The notes under the pieces are model-generated. The model did no database searches. It saw only the letters and a list, made by a program, of their open reading frames with translations, and had not been told where the DNA came from. A program made the translations under genes and the position numbers. This document shows, in pieces, positions 17,002-25,631 of a stretch of DNA of 37,235 bases. Each line of letters begins with the position of its first letter. Position 1 is the first letter of the stretch. The stretch comes from Nonomuraea sp. SBT364 (GTDB lineage Bacteria; Actinomycetota; Actinomycetes; Streptosporangiales; Streptosporangiaceae): the NCBI RefSeq assembly GCF_001083785.1, contig NZ_LAVL01000082.1, positions 1-37,235 on the forward strand. The letters are read 5' to 3'.

Positions 17002-18731
17002 TCCGCACGCATAAGGCCGGGTCGCTCCGCGAGGAGCACGCCGGGCAGCAGGTGACGCTCGCAGGATGGGTGGCACGCCGCCGTGATCACGGCGGCGTGG
17101 TCTTCATCGACCTGCGCGACGCCTCCGGCTCGGCGCAGGTGGTCTTCCGCGAGGAGGACCACGCCCACGACCTGCGCGCCGAATACTGCGTGCAGGTGAC
17201 CGGCCTGGTACGGGTGCGGCCCGAGGGCAACGAGAACCCCGAGCTGCCCACCGGCGCGATCGAGGTCGTGGCCGAGCGGGTCGAGGTGCTCAGCGAGTCG
17301 GCGCCGCTGCCGTTCCCCATCGAGGGCAACGTGGGCGTGTCGGAGGAGGCGCGGCTGAAGTACCGCTACCTCGACATCCGCCGCCAGCAGGTGGCCACCG
17401 CGATGCGCACCCGATCCAAGGCCACCTACCTGGCCAACGAGGTGATGCACGAGCTCGACTTCGTCTACGTCGAGACGCCGACGCTGACCCGCTCCACCCC
17501 CGAGGGCGCGCGCGACTTCCTGGTGCCGGTGCGCCTGCAGCCGGGCAACTGGTACGCGCTGCCGCAGTCGCCGCAGCTGTTCAAGCAGCTGCTCCAGGTG
17601 GCCGGGCTGGAGCGCTACTACCAGCTCGCCAAGTGCTACCGCGACGAGGACCTGCGCGCCGACCGGCAGCCGGAGTTCACCCAGATCGACGTGGAGATGT
17701 CCTTCGTCGACCAGGAGGACGTCATCGAGGTCGGCGAGAAGCTGATCGGCAGGCTGTGGCGGGAGCTCGCCGGCTACGAGATCCCCATGCCGCTGCCCCG
17801 CATGACCTACGCCGACGCGATGGCCCGCTACGGCTCCGACAAGCCCGACCTGCGCTTCGGCCAGGAGCTCGTCGAGATGACGGACTACTTCTCCGGCACC
17901 TCCTTCCGCGTCTTCCAGGCCGACTACGTGGGCGCGGTCGTCATGCCCGGCGGCGCCTCGCAGACCCGCAAGGAGCTCGACGGCTGGCAGGAGTGGGCGC
18001 GCAGCCGAGGCGCCAAGGGCCTGGCGTACGTGCTCGTCCAGGAAGACGGCACGCTCGGCGGCCCGGTGGCCAAGAACCTGTCCGAGGCCGAGACCTCCGG
18101 CCTGGCGGCCAAGGTGGGCGCCAAGCCCGGCGACGCGGTCTTCTTCGCGGCCGGCGCCCGCGGCGCCTCGCGTGACCTGCTCGGCGCGGCCCGGCTGGAG
18201 ATCGGCCGGCGCTGCGACCTCATCGACGAGTCGCAGTGGTCGTTCCTGTGGGTCGTCGACGCGCCCATGTTCGAGGAGGACGGCGAGGGCGGCTGGACCG
18301 CCGTGCACCACCCGTTCACCGGCCCCAAGCCCGAATGGGCCGACAACTTCCAGGACCATCCGGCCGAGGCCCTGGCCTACGCCTACGACATGGTCTGCAA
18401 CGGCATGGAGATCGGCGGCGGCTCGATCCGTATCCACCGGGCCGAGATGCAGCAGCGCGTCTTCGACGTGCTGGGCATCTCCAAGGAGGAGGCGGAGAGC
18501 AAGTTCGGCTTCCTGCTGGAGGCGTTCAAGTACGGCCCGCCCCCGCACGGAGGCATCGCCTACGGCTGGGACCGGATCTGCATGCTGCTGTCGGGCGGCG
18601 AGTCGATCCGCGACGTGATCGCCTTCCCGAAGACCGCCTCCGGCTTCGACCCGCTCACCGGCGCGCCCACGCCCATCACCGGCGTCCAGCGCAAGGAGGC
18701 GGGCGTCGACGCCCAGCCCAAGGAGAGCTGA
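16998..18731 (+). CDS. aspS: Aspartyl-tRNA synthetase, probably non-discriminating (Asp/Asn)
   Basis: 577 residues, the bacterial form with the inserted GAD domain. The OB-fold begins RTHKAGSLREEHAG. Class II motif 2 is in KCYRDEDLRADRQPEFTQID and motif 3 in GGIAYGWDRI. Residue H31 (RRRDHGG) replaces the Leu found in discriminating enzymes such as E. coli's; His here is linked to charging both tRNA-Asp and tRNA-Asn, with later amidation by GatCAB. The M. tuberculosis enzyme, of the same type, is non-discriminating. The GTG start lies inside the hisS stop, and a perfect 16-bp hairpin ends the transcript. Confidence 0.96.
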   Translation: MIRTHKAGSLREEHAGQQVTLAGWVARRRDHGGVVFIDLRDASGSAQVVFREEDHAHDLRAEYCVQVTGLVRVRPEGNENPELPTGAIEVVAERVEVLSESAPLPFPIEGNVGVSEEARLKYRYLDIRRQQVATAMRTRSKATYLANEVMHELDFVYVETPTLTRSTPEGARDFLVPVRLQPGNWYALPQSPQLFKQLLQVAGLERYYQLAKCYRDEDLRADRQPEFTQIDVEMSFVDQEDVIEVGEKLIGRLWRELAGYEIPMPLPRMTYADAMARYGSDKPDLRFGQELVEMTDYFSGTSFRVFQADYVGAVVMPGGASQTRKELDGWQEWARSRGAKGLAYVLVQEDGTLGGPVAKNLSEAETSGLAAKVGAKPGDAVFFAAGARGASRDLLGAARLEIGRRCDLIDESQWSFLWVVDAPMFEEDGEGGWTAVHHPFTGPKPEWADNFQDHPAEALAYAYDMVCNGMEIGGGSIRIHRAEMQQRVFDVLGISKEEAESKFGFLLEAFKYGPPPHGGIAYGWDRICMLLSGGESIRDVIAFPKTASGFDPLTGAPTPITGVQRKEAGVDAQPKES

Positions 18732-18741
18732 CCGCGCACAT

Positions 18742-18777
18742 GGAAACGGCAGGCGTCGTGCGACGCCTGCCGTTTCC
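18742..18777. terminator. Bidirectional terminator between aspS and cyclophilin 2
   Basis: Positions 18742-18757 pair perfectly with 18762-18777 (GGAAACGGCAGGCGTC and its complement) around the loop GTGC. The genes on each side converge, 10 bp after the aspS stop and 5 bp before the cyclophilin stop, so the hairpin can serve both strands. Confidence 0.88.
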
Positions 18778-18782
18778 GCGTG

Positions 18783-19697
18783 TCAGCTGACCGTCACCTT
18801 CTTGATGATGATCGGCGTCTTCGGGGCCGTGGAACCGCCGTCGCCGGTGATGTCGTCCTCGTTGAGGATGACGCCGTCCTTGGCGACCTTCTCGATGATG
18901 TCCAGGCCGGACGTCACCATGCCGAGCACCGAGTAGATGGGCTCCAGCTGGGAGTTCTCGTCCGACAGCGAGATGGCGAACTGGCTGCTGTTCTGCCCGG
19001 CGGCGTCCGGCGGCTGGGTGAGGAACACCACGCCCTTGGTGTACGGCACCAGGCCGGCGGCCTCGTCGCGGAAGACGTAGCCGGCCGTGCCCTGGCCGTC
19101 GGTCGGGTTCTTGCCGTCGGCCTTGGCCTTCGGGTCGCCGCACTGCAGCAGGAACAGGCCGGACGTCTCCGGGGTCACCAGGCGATGGCACTTGGTGTTG
19201 TCGTAGAAGCCCTTCTTGGCCAGGAAGTCCATCGAGTTGACCGAGCACGGCGTGACCGCCGGGTCGACCTGGATGACGACGTCGCCGTGGTTGGTGGTGA
19301 TCGTCATCTTCTTGAGCTTCATGTTGGGCTTCTTGCCCGGCAGGCCCACGTACTTGAACGGGACACCGGAGGCGGTGTCCTTCTTGTACTCGCACGTCAC
19401 CGGACCGGTCTGCTTCGCCGTCGGCGAGGGCATCTCGGCCGTCGGTGACGGCATCTCGGTCACCGGGGCCGAGGGGGAGGCCGACGGGGTGCTCTCGGCC
19501 GCCACGGTCTGCTTGTCGTCGCCGCCGACGAGGGTGGTCACCGCGAAGATGCCGCCCGCCACCACGGCCACGGCCACACCCGCGCCGATGAGGGTGTTGC
19601 GCCTGGCCTTCGAGGCCTGCCCCGCCGCGCGCTGCGTCTGCCGCTCCTTGTGCTCGCGAGCCAGCTCGCTCTGGCGGTCGTCGTCGTCGCCGCTCAC
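18783..19697 (-). CDS. Membrane-anchored cyclophilin-type peptidyl-prolyl isomerase (copy 2)
   Basis: 304 residues, organised like copy 1: a cytoplasmic N-terminus (RQSELAREHKERQTQR), one membrane segment, a Ser/Pro/Thr/Glu-rich linker with two MPSPTAE/MPSPTAK repeats, and a cyclophilin domain. Active-site regions are CHRLVTPETSGLFLLQCGDP and NSSQFAISLSD; the GSQFF motif is altered to SSQFA, so activity or specificity may differ from copy 1. GTG 19697 has GGAGG 8 nt upstream, again inside a longer open frame. A TAGCAT element on the minus strand upstream may be its -10. The shared RQxxLAREHxERQxQR N-terminus shows the two copies are paralogues. Confidence 0.9.
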   Translation of the reverse strand: MSGDDDDRQSELAREHKERQTQRAAGQASKARRNTLIGAGVAVAVVAGGIFAVTTLVGGDDKQTVAAESTPSASPSAPVTEMPSPTAEMPSPTAKQTGPVTCEYKKDTASGVPFKYVGLPGKKPNMKLKKMTITTNHGDVVIQVDPAVTPCSVNSMDFLAKKGFYDNTKCHRLVTPETSGLFLLQCGDPKAKADGKNPTDGQGTAGYVFRDEAAGLVPYTKGVVFLTQPPDAAGQNSSQFAISLSDENSQLEPIYSVLGMVTSGLDIIEKVAKDGVILNEDDITGDGGSTAPKTPIIIKKVTVS

Positions 19698-19776
19698 CGC
19701 TATGTCCTCCATCTTTGCCGACACATGACCGAATAACTCCGCGAATGCTACCGGCCCTGCGGTGTGCCGGACGTAA

Positions 19777-19806
19777 GTGGTGAAAACTCACCACAGTGAC
19801 TTGACA
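19777..19806 (+). promoter_or_regulatory. Inverted repeat next to a consensus -35 hexamer, probably a remnant
   Basis: GTGGTGA-AAAC-TCACCAC (19777-19794) is a perfect inverted repeat. It is followed by TTGACA (19801-19806), an exact -35 consensus, but no -10 is visible at the right distance. It lies upstream of the decayed DUF2231 gene and may be what is left of its promoter and operator. Confidence 0.35.
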
Positions 19807-19869
19807 GGCCGGGAACCCCCGGAGCGCTCCGCCGCGCGGGTCAAGGGGGAACAAAGGGGTCCGCCACGT

Positions 19870-20020
19870 CCGGCGAGGCCTTCGGCCTGCCCGCCCACCC
19901 CCTGATCGTGCACTTCACCGTCGTGCCGACCCCGCCCGCCCGTGCTGCCGTCGGTCGCGTACGCGCTCGTCCCGCGCCGACGGCGGGCCACGGCCTGCGC
20001 GGTGGCAGGTTGCCAGGTCC
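19870..20020 (+). pseudogene. Decayed DUF2231 membrane protein remnant
   Basis: One frame reads FGLPAHPLIVHFTVV (19881-19925), which closely matches the conserved N-terminus of DUF2231 integral membrane proteins. The text then turns into Pro/Arg noise, but the next frame resumes with VAYALVPRRRRATACAV (from about 19954), the expected end of the following hydrophobic segment and its basic flank. No start codon precedes the first part in frame, and the rest of the gene is missing. This points to loss of the start, a frameshift and a deletion. The 376 bp between cyclophilin 2 and rarA contain no other gene that I can support. Confidence 0.6.
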
Positions 20021-20061
20021 CGCGGGCCCGGCACCCGGGAGCGGGAGCGGTGCGGGGCGCG

Positions 20062-20074
20062 TAAACTCGCGATG
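20062..20074 (+). promoter_or_regulatory. rarA -10 element giving a leaderless start
   Basis: TAAACT (20062-20067) fits TANNNT. The rarA GTG begins 7 nt after its last base, exactly where transcription would start, and no ribosome-binding site precedes the codon. A leaderless mRNA is likely. No good -35 was seen. Confidence 0.55.
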
Positions 20075-21384
20075 TGGAGAGTTTGTTCGATTCCGCGGCT
20101 GAGGAGGCCACCCCGCAGCCCCTGGCGGTCCGCATGCGGCCCCGCACGCTCGACGAGGTGATCGGCCAGCGCCACCTGCTCGGCTCCGGCACGCCGCTGC
20201 GCCGGCTGGTCGAGAGCGAGGCGCCGATGTCGCTGTTCCTGTGGGGGCCGCCGGGCACCGGCAAGACCACCCTCGCCTACGTCGTCTCCAACGTCACCAA
20301 GCGGCGTTTCGTGGAGATCTCCGCCGTCTCCGCCGGGGTCAAGGACGTCCGGGCCGCCATCGACAACGCCCGGCGCGAGCTCGGCATGACCGGCCGGCAG
20401 ACCGTGCTGTTCGTCGACGAGGTGCACCGCTTCAACAAGGCCCAGCAGGACGCCCTGCTGCCCGCCGTGGAGAACCGCTGGGTCACCTTCATCGGCGCCA
20501 CCACCGAGAACCCGTTCTTCTCGGTCATCTCCCCGCTGCTGTCCCGCTCGCTGCTGCTCACGCTGGAGTCGCTGACCGACGACGACATCCGGGCCGTGCT
20601 GCGGCGCGCGGTGTCCGACGAGCGCGGGCTCGGCGGCCGCGCCACGCTGGCCGACGAGGCGCTCGGCCACCTGGTCCGGCTGGCCGGCGGCGACGCCCGC
20701 CGCTCGCTGACCTACCTGGAGGCGGCGGCCCTGCTCGCCGACGACATCACGGTCGAGGTCGTGGAGAAGGCCGTCGACAAGGCCGCCGTCCGCTACGACC
20801 GGCAGGGCGACCAGCACTACGACGTCATCAGCGCCTTCATCAAGTCGATGCGCGGCTCCGACGCCGACGCCGCGCTGCACTACCTGGCCCGGATGGTCGA
20901 GGCCGGCGAGGACCCCCGGTTCATCGCCCGCCGCGTCGTCATCTTCGCCTCCGAGGACGTCGGCCTGGCCGACCCCACCTGCCTGCAGACCGCCGTCGCG
21001 GCCGCCCAGGCCGTGCAGCTCATCGGCCTGCCCGAGGGGCAGATCAACCTCGCGCACGCCGTCATCCATTGTGCGCTGGCGCCCAAGTCCAACGCCGTGG
21101 TCAAGGCCATCGGCGCGGCCGTCGGCGACGTGCGGCGCGGGCTGATCGGGCAGGTGCCGGGCCATCTTCGCGACGCCCACTACCCGGGCGCCGCCAAGCT
21201 GGGCCACGGCGACGGCTACAAATACCCGCACGACTTCGAGCACGGCCTGGTCCGCCAGGACTACGCGCCGGAGCAGGTGCGCGAGCGGCGCTACTACGAG
21301 CCCACCACGCACGGGGCCGAAGCGCCGGTCGCCGGACGCTGGGCCAGGATCCGCGACTTCCTCAGGGGATCGGACCCGTCCTGA
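20074..21384 (+). CDS. rarA: Replication-associated recombination protein RarA (MgsA)
   Basis: 436 residues, an AAA+ ATPase of the RarA/MgsA/WRNIP1 family that acts at stalled replication forks. Walker A is GPPGTGKTT (58-66) and Walker B VLFVDEVHRF (111-120), followed by the family signature NKAQQDALLPAVE and sensor 1 FIGATTENPFF. The C-terminal tetramerisation region contains KSMRGSDADAALHYLARM and YKYPHDFEHG. The start is GTG 20074, chosen for the family N-terminus and the -10 position. It leads a co-oriented set with the DUF948 gene, the DUF6167-like gene, alaS and ruvX, an order shared with other actinobacteria. Confidence 0.95.
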   Translation: MESLFDSAAEEATPQPLAVRMRPRTLDEVIGQRHLLGSGTPLRRLVESEAPMSLFLWGPPGTGKTTLAYVVSNVTKRRFVEISAVSAGVKDVRAAIDNARRELGMTGRQTVLFVDEVHRFNKAQQDALLPAVENRWVTFIGATTENPFFSVISPLLSRSLLLTLESLTDDDIRAVLRRAVSDERGLGGRATLADEALGHLVRLAGGDARRSLTYLEAAALLADDITVEVVEKAVDKAAVRYDRQGDQHYDVISAFIKSMRGSDADAALHYLARMVEAGEDPRFIARRVVIFASEDVGLADPTCLQTAVAAAQAVQLIGLPEGQINLAHAVIHCALAPKSNAVVKAIGAAVGDVRRGLIGQVPGHLRDAHYPGAAKLGHGDGYKYPHDFEHGLVRQDYAPEQVRERRYYEPTTHGAEAPVAGRWARIRDFLRGSDPS

Positions 21385-21461
21385 CATGTCCTCACCGACC
21401 TCGTCCCCGGGACGCGATAGGGTCTTGGCGTTCCGGCCCAGCGTACGAGGGAGATGAGCGG

Positions 21462-21833
21462 ATGCTTACCGCTGGAGAGGTCGCCGGGCTGATCGCCGCC
21501 ACGGGCTGGATTGTCCTGGTCTGCGTTCTCGCCATGGTGCTCGTCAAGCTCGCCAGGCTGCTCACCGAGACCACCAAGGCGGTCTCCGAGCTCAATGCCC
21601 GCCTGACGCCGCTGCTCGACGACATGAGCGTCACGGTCAACGAGACCAACCGGCAGCTCGTCGCGGTCGAGGCCATCGCCAGAGACGTCAAGCAGGTCAG
21701 CGGGCACGCCGCCAAGCTGAGCGCGGTGACCCAGACCGTCTTCACCGGGCCGCTGATCAAGGTGTCGTCGCTGAGCTACGGCGTGCGCAGGGCCATCGAG
21801 GCCCGCAGGCCCCGCAAGGCGGGCCGGCGATGA
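21462..21833 (+). CDS. DUF948 membrane-anchored protein
   Basis: 123 residues. One N-terminal membrane segment (about 7-30, LIAATGWIVLVCVLAMVLVKLA) is followed by a helical, coiled-coil-like region (about 32-75) and a basic C-terminus (RRAIEARRPRKAGRR). This fits DUF948, a family of small membrane proteins of unknown function that often precedes alaS in actinobacteria. GAGGGAG (21448-21454) lies 7 nt before ATG 21462. The stop overlaps the next gene's start (ATGA, 21830-21833), so the two are coupled and may form a complex. Confidence 0.85.
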   Translation: MLTAGEVAGLIAATGWIVLVCVLAMVLVKLARLLTETTKAVSELNARLTPLLDDMSVTVNETNRQLVAVEAIARDVKQVSGHAAKLSAVTQTVFTGPLIKVSSLSYGVRRAIEARRPRKAGRR

Positions 21834-22072
21834 TCACGGCGATGATCAGACGGCTGTTCTACCTGTCGCTCGGCGCGTTCATCACGCTGTGGGTGATGCG
21901 CAGGCTGCAGGCGCTGCATCCCAACCACATCGCCCGCCGCACCGCCGACGGCGCCGCGGGCATGCTCGTGCGGGTGAGAGACTTTACCTCCGATGCGCTC
22001 GGCGAGGCCGCCGGGCGCGAAATCGAGTTGCGGGCCCGCTTCGGCCTCGACAACGCTGAACACAACGACTAA
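21830..22072 (+). CDS. Small membrane protein, DUF6167-like
   Basis: 80 residues with one membrane segment (about 8-23, LFYLSLGAFITLWVMR) and a soluble C-terminus containing RVRDFTSDALGEAAGRE. Proteins of this size and position between a DUF948 gene and alaS are common in actinobacteria; I assign the DUF6167 name from memory of that context and am moderately sure. The function is unknown. Its ATG overlaps the DUF948 stop, and alaS starts 17 bp after its own TAA. Confidence 0.75.
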   Translation: MITAMIRRLFYLSLGAFITLWVMRRLQALHPNHIARRTADGAAGMLVRVRDFTSDALGEAAGREIELRARFGLDNAEHND

Positions 22073-22089
22073 CGCAAAGGATGGCCACC

Positions 22090-24762
22090 ATGGAGTCGGC
22101 AGAGATCGCGCGCCGCTTCCTGCGCTTCTTCGAGGAGCGTGGGCACAAAGTAGTGCCCTCGGCCAGCCTGATCGCAGAGGACCCAACGCTTCTCCTGGTT
22201 CCGGCCGGTATGGTGCCGTTCAAGCCGTACTTCCTGGGGCAGCGTAAGCCTCCGGCGTCCCGGCTGGCCACCGCCCAGAAGTGCGTGCGCACCCCCGACA
22301 TCGACGAGGTCGGCCGGACCACCCGGCACGCCACCTTCTTCCAGATGCTCGGCAACTTCTCCTTCGGCGACTACTTCAAGGCCGAGGTGATCCCGTTCGC
22401 CTGGGAGCTGCTGACCCGCTCCGAGTCCGACGGCGGCTTCGGCTTCCCCGAGGAGAAGCTGTGGGCCACCGTCTACCTCGAGGACGACGAGGCCTACGAC
22501 ATCTGGCGCAACAAGGTCGGCCTGCCCGACGAGCGCATCCAGCGCCGCGGCCTGGAGGACAACTACTGGCACATGGGCGTCGCCGGCCCCGGCGGCCCCT
22601 GCTCGGAGATCTACTACGACCGCGGCCCCGAGTACGGCAAGGAAGGCGGCCCGGTCGCCGACGAGGACCGCTACCTGGAGGTGTGGAACCTCGTCTTCAT
22701 GCAGTACCAGCTCAGCCAGGTCCGCACCAAGGTCGACTTCGATGTGGCGGGCGAGCTGCCGGCCAAGAACATCGACACCGGCATGGGCCTGGAGCGCATG
22801 GCGGCGATCCTGCAGGGCGTCGACAACATCTACGAGATCGACACCACCTACAAGATCCTCGACAAGGCGGCCGAGCTCACCAAGAGCCGTTACGGCAGCG
22901 ATCCGCGCACCGACGTGAGCCTGCGCGTGATCGCCGACCACGTCCGCACCGGCACCATGCTGGTCGCCGACGGCGTGCTGCCCAGCAACGAGGGCCGAGG
23001 CTACGTGCTGCGCCGCATCCTGCGCCGTTCGGTGCGCAACCTGCGGCTGCTCGGCTCCGGCGACGAGCGCTACATGCACACCCTCACCGACGTGGCGATC
23101 AACGTGATGGGGGAGCAATACCCCGAGCTCAAGGTCGACGCGCCGCAGATCCACGGGGTCATCGACGCCGAGGAGGCGTCGTTCCTCGGCACCCTGCGCA
23201 CCGGCACGGCGATCTTCGACGTGGCGGTCGAGGAGACCAAGCGCAAGTCCGCCACCACGCTCTCCGGTGACCAGGCCTTCCAGCTCCACGACACCTACGG
23301 CTTCCCCATCGACCTGACCCTGGAGATGGCGGCCGAGCAGGGGCTCAAGGTCGACGAAGAGGGCTTCCGCCGGCTCATGAAGGAGCAGCGCGAGCGCGCC
23401 AAGGCCGACGCGGCGGCGAAGAAGACCGGCAACGCCGACATCTCCGTCTTCGGGCAGCTCCTGGAGAGCGCGGGCAAGGTCGAGTTCCTGGGCTACGACG
23501 AGACCGAGGCCGACACCACCGTGCTGGGCATCCTGTCCGGCGGCGTCTCGGTCCCGGCGGCGGGCGCGGGCAGCGAGGTCGAGGTCGTGCTGGCGCGCAC
23601 CCCGTTCTACGCCGAGGGCGGCGGCCAGCTCGCCGACCAGGGCGTCATCCGCACCGCCGGCGCCGAGGTGGAGATCCACGACGTCCAGACGCCCGTCGCG
23701 GGCCTGGTCGTGCACCGCGGCAAGGTCCGCTCCGGCGAGCTGCGCGCGGGCGACGAGGCGCACGCGGAGATCGACCTGGAGCGCCGCCGCGCGATCTCGC
23801 GCAGTCACAGCGCCACCCACCTGGTCCACCGCGGTTTCAAGAACGCGCTCGGTGAGTCCGCGGCCCAGGCCGGTTCGGAGAACTCGCCCGGCCGCTTCCG
23901 CTTCGACTTCACGGCGGCGGGCGCGGTCCCGCCGAGCGTGCTGCGCGACGTCGAGGACGAGGTCAACGCCGTCCTGATCAACGACCTCAAGGTCAACGCC
24001 TTCTACACCTCGCAGGCCGAGGCCCGGGCGATGGGCGCGCTGGCGATGTTCGGCGAGAAGTACGGCGACGAGGTCCGCGTGGTCGAGATCGGCGACTACT
24101 CGCGCGAGCTGTGCGGTGGCACCCACGTGCACAGCTCCGGCCAGCTCGGCCTGGTCAAGGTGCTCGGTGAGCAGTCGGTCGGCGCGGGCGTGCGCCGCGT
24201 CGAGGCGCTCGTCGGCATCGACGCCTTCCGCTTCCTGGCGCGCGAGAGCGTGCTGGTCGCCCAGCTCACCGAGCAGCTCAAGGCGCGCCGCGAGGAGCTG
24301 CCCGAGCGCATCGAGGGCATCGTGACCCGGCTGCGCACCGCCGAGAAGGAGCTGGAGAAGGTCCGCTCGGCCCAGGTGCTCCAGGTGGCGGGCGAACTCG
24401 CCTCCAAGGCGGCCGACCTGCGCGGAGTCTCCGCGGTGACGCACCGCGCGCCTGATGGCACCAGCGCCGACGATCTGCGTAAGCTCGCGCTTGACGTGCG
24501 CGGGAGGTTCCCGGCCGACCGTCCGGCGGTCATCGTGATCGCCGGTGTCCCCTCCGACCGGCCCGTGGTGGTTGCCGCGGTGAACGAGGCGGGACGCGAG
24601 CGCGGGCTCAAGGCCGGGAGACTGGTCGGCGTCGCCGCCAAGGCGCTTGGGGGTGGCGGTGGCGGCAAGGACGACGTCGCACAGGGCGGCGGCACCAGGC
24701 CCGACGCGATCGGTGACGCGTTGCGGCTGGTCGAGCAGGCCGTCGGCGAGCAGCTCGGCTGA
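22090..24762 (+). CDS. alaS: Alanyl-tRNA synthetase
   Basis: 890 residues, full length. The class II aminoacylation domain begins MESAEIARRFLRFFEERGH. The editing domain has H573-x3-H577 (HSATH) and C675-GGT-H679, the zinc ligands that clear Ser- and Gly-tRNA-Ala. The C-terminal C-Ala/DHHA1 domain runs to the end and includes a Gly-rich GGGGGGK turn. I chose ATG 22090 over ATG 22081: AAAGG (22076-22080) is 9 nt from the former and touches the latter, and the family N-terminus is MESAEI. ruvX starts 1 bp after the stop. Confidence 0.97.
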   Translation: MESAEIARRFLRFFEERGHKVVPSASLIAEDPTLLLVPAGMVPFKPYFLGQRKPPASRLATAQKCVRTPDIDEVGRTTRHATFFQMLGNFSFGDYFKAEVIPFAWELLTRSESDGGFGFPEEKLWATVYLEDDEAYDIWRNKVGLPDERIQRRGLEDNYWHMGVAGPGGPCSEIYYDRGPEYGKEGGPVADEDRYLEVWNLVFMQYQLSQVRTKVDFDVAGELPAKNIDTGMGLERMAAILQGVDNIYEIDTTYKILDKAAELTKSRYGSDPRTDVSLRVIADHVRTGTMLVADGVLPSNEGRGYVLRRILRRSVRNLRLLGSGDERYMHTLTDVAINVMGEQYPELKVDAPQIHGVIDAEEASFLGTLRTGTAIFDVAVEETKRKSATTLSGDQAFQLHDTYGFPIDLTLEMAAEQGLKVDEEGFRRLMKEQRERAKADAAAKKTGNADISVFGQLLESAGKVEFLGYDETEADTTVLGILSGGVSVPAAGAGSEVEVVLARTPFYAEGGGQLADQGVIRTAGAEVEIHDVQTPVAGLVVHRGKVRSGELRAGDEAHAEIDLERRRAISRSHSATHLVHRGFKNALGESAAQAGSENSPGRFRFDFTAAGAVPPSVLRDVEDEVNAVLINDLKVNAFYTSQAEARAMGALAMFGEKYGDEVRVVEIGDYSRELCGGTHVHSSGQLGLVKVLGEQSVGAGVRRVEALVGIDAFRFLARESVLVAQLTEQLKARREELPERIEGIVTRLRTAEKELEKVRSAQVLQVAGELASKAADLRGVSAVTHRAPDGTSADDLRKLALDVRGRFPADRPAVIVIAGVPSDRPVVVAAVNEAGRERGLKAGRLVGVAAKALGGGGGGKDDVAQGGGTRPDAIGDALRLVEQAVGEQLG

Positions 24763-24763
24763 G

Positions 24764-25243
24764 ATGAGGTTCGGCACCCGGCTCGGCGTGGACGTCGGGT
24801 CCGTACGCATCGGCGTGGCGCGCAGCGACCCCTCGGGGATGCTCGCCACGCCGGTGGAGACCGTCAGGCGGGGCGAGGGCGACCTCGACCGCATCGCCGC
24901 GATCGCCGCCGAGCACGAGGCGGTCGAGGTGGTGGTGGGGCTGCCCACCTCGCTGTCCGGCCGTCAGGGGCAGGCGGCCCAGCTGGCCCGCGAGTTCGCG
25001 GCGCGCCTGGCCGCCCGGCTCGCGCCCACGCCCGTGCGGCTGTTCGACGAGAGGCTCACCACGGTGGCTGCCCAGCAGGGACTGCGGGCCAGCGGCGTGC
25101 GTGCCAAGAAGCAGCGCGGCGTCATCGACCAGGCGGCGGCCGTGGTGCTGCTGCAGGACGCGCTCGACGCCGAGCGCGCCACCCGCCGGCCGCCGGGCCG
25201 GCCGGTCGACCCGCCCTTCCCGGCAGGCGACGGCCCGTCCTGA
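24764..25243 (+). CDS. ruvX: Holliday junction resolvase-like RuvX (YqgF), pre-16S rRNA nuclease
   Basis: 159 residues with an RNase H fold. D10 in LGVDVGSVRIG is the first catalytic acid, followed by VVVGLPTSLSG, the motif FDERLTT with a conserved Glu, and IDQAAAVVLLQ with the last Asp. In E. coli YqgF matures the 5' end of 16S rRNA; a recombination role has also been proposed. The start is ATG 24764, 1 bp after the alaS stop. The C-terminus carries a Pro/Arg-rich extension of about 20 residues. In many actinobacteria mltG follows directly; here a 465-bp gap intervenes. Confidence 0.95.
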   Translation: MRFGTRLGVDVGSVRIGVARSDPSGMLATPVETVRRGEGDLDRIAAIAAEHEAVEVVVGLPTSLSGRQGQAAQLAREFAARLAARLAPTPVRLFDERLTTVAAQQGLRASGVRAKKQRGVIDQAAAVVLLQDALDAERATRRPPGRPVDPPFPAGDGPS

Positions 25244-25371
25244 TGACGGCCGTGCTCCACGACTCGAAGATCGCTAGAGTGATCGTCGGCCGATTCCGAT
25301 GCGCGGAATCTGTTACACACCGTGACAACTCCGTGTGTCCGGCGTGTCCGGCGACGGGTGATCGGCACTGG

Positions 25372-25400
25372 TTTAACGCGATGAATCAGGTGCATAGAAT
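25372..25400 (+). promoter_or_regulatory. Candidate promoter in the ruvX-mltG gap
   Basis: TTTAAC (25372-25377), a 17-bp spacer and TAGAAT (25395-25400). The -10 is good and the -35 weak (3 of 6). It would give mltG a 5' leader of about 300 nt. A further -10-like TAGCAT lies at 25568-25573 without a -35. Confidence 0.35.
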
Positions 25401-25631
25401 CACCCAATTCACCAACAAAGAGAGCGAGTTCGTGAGATACCGGAAAGAGTCGAACGAGAACCTCGGGACGAACTGATGCTCGCCGGGCCACTTCCCACCC
25501 CGCGGGAGTTCGCCGGTGTCGCCGCGCGAAGCTCTCGACCCGGGACACACGCACTCTTTCCGTCCTCTAGCATGGCTACTCACAGTGACCCCTGCCGGCC
25601 ATCGCAGCGTGTCCGGCACATCCCCCTCGTC

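Noticed and set aside
25381..25476. 31-codon ATG frame in the ruvX-mltG gap
   Set aside because: No ribosome site, codon choice unlike the neighbours, and overlap with a promoter-like pair. Kept only as part of the gap description.
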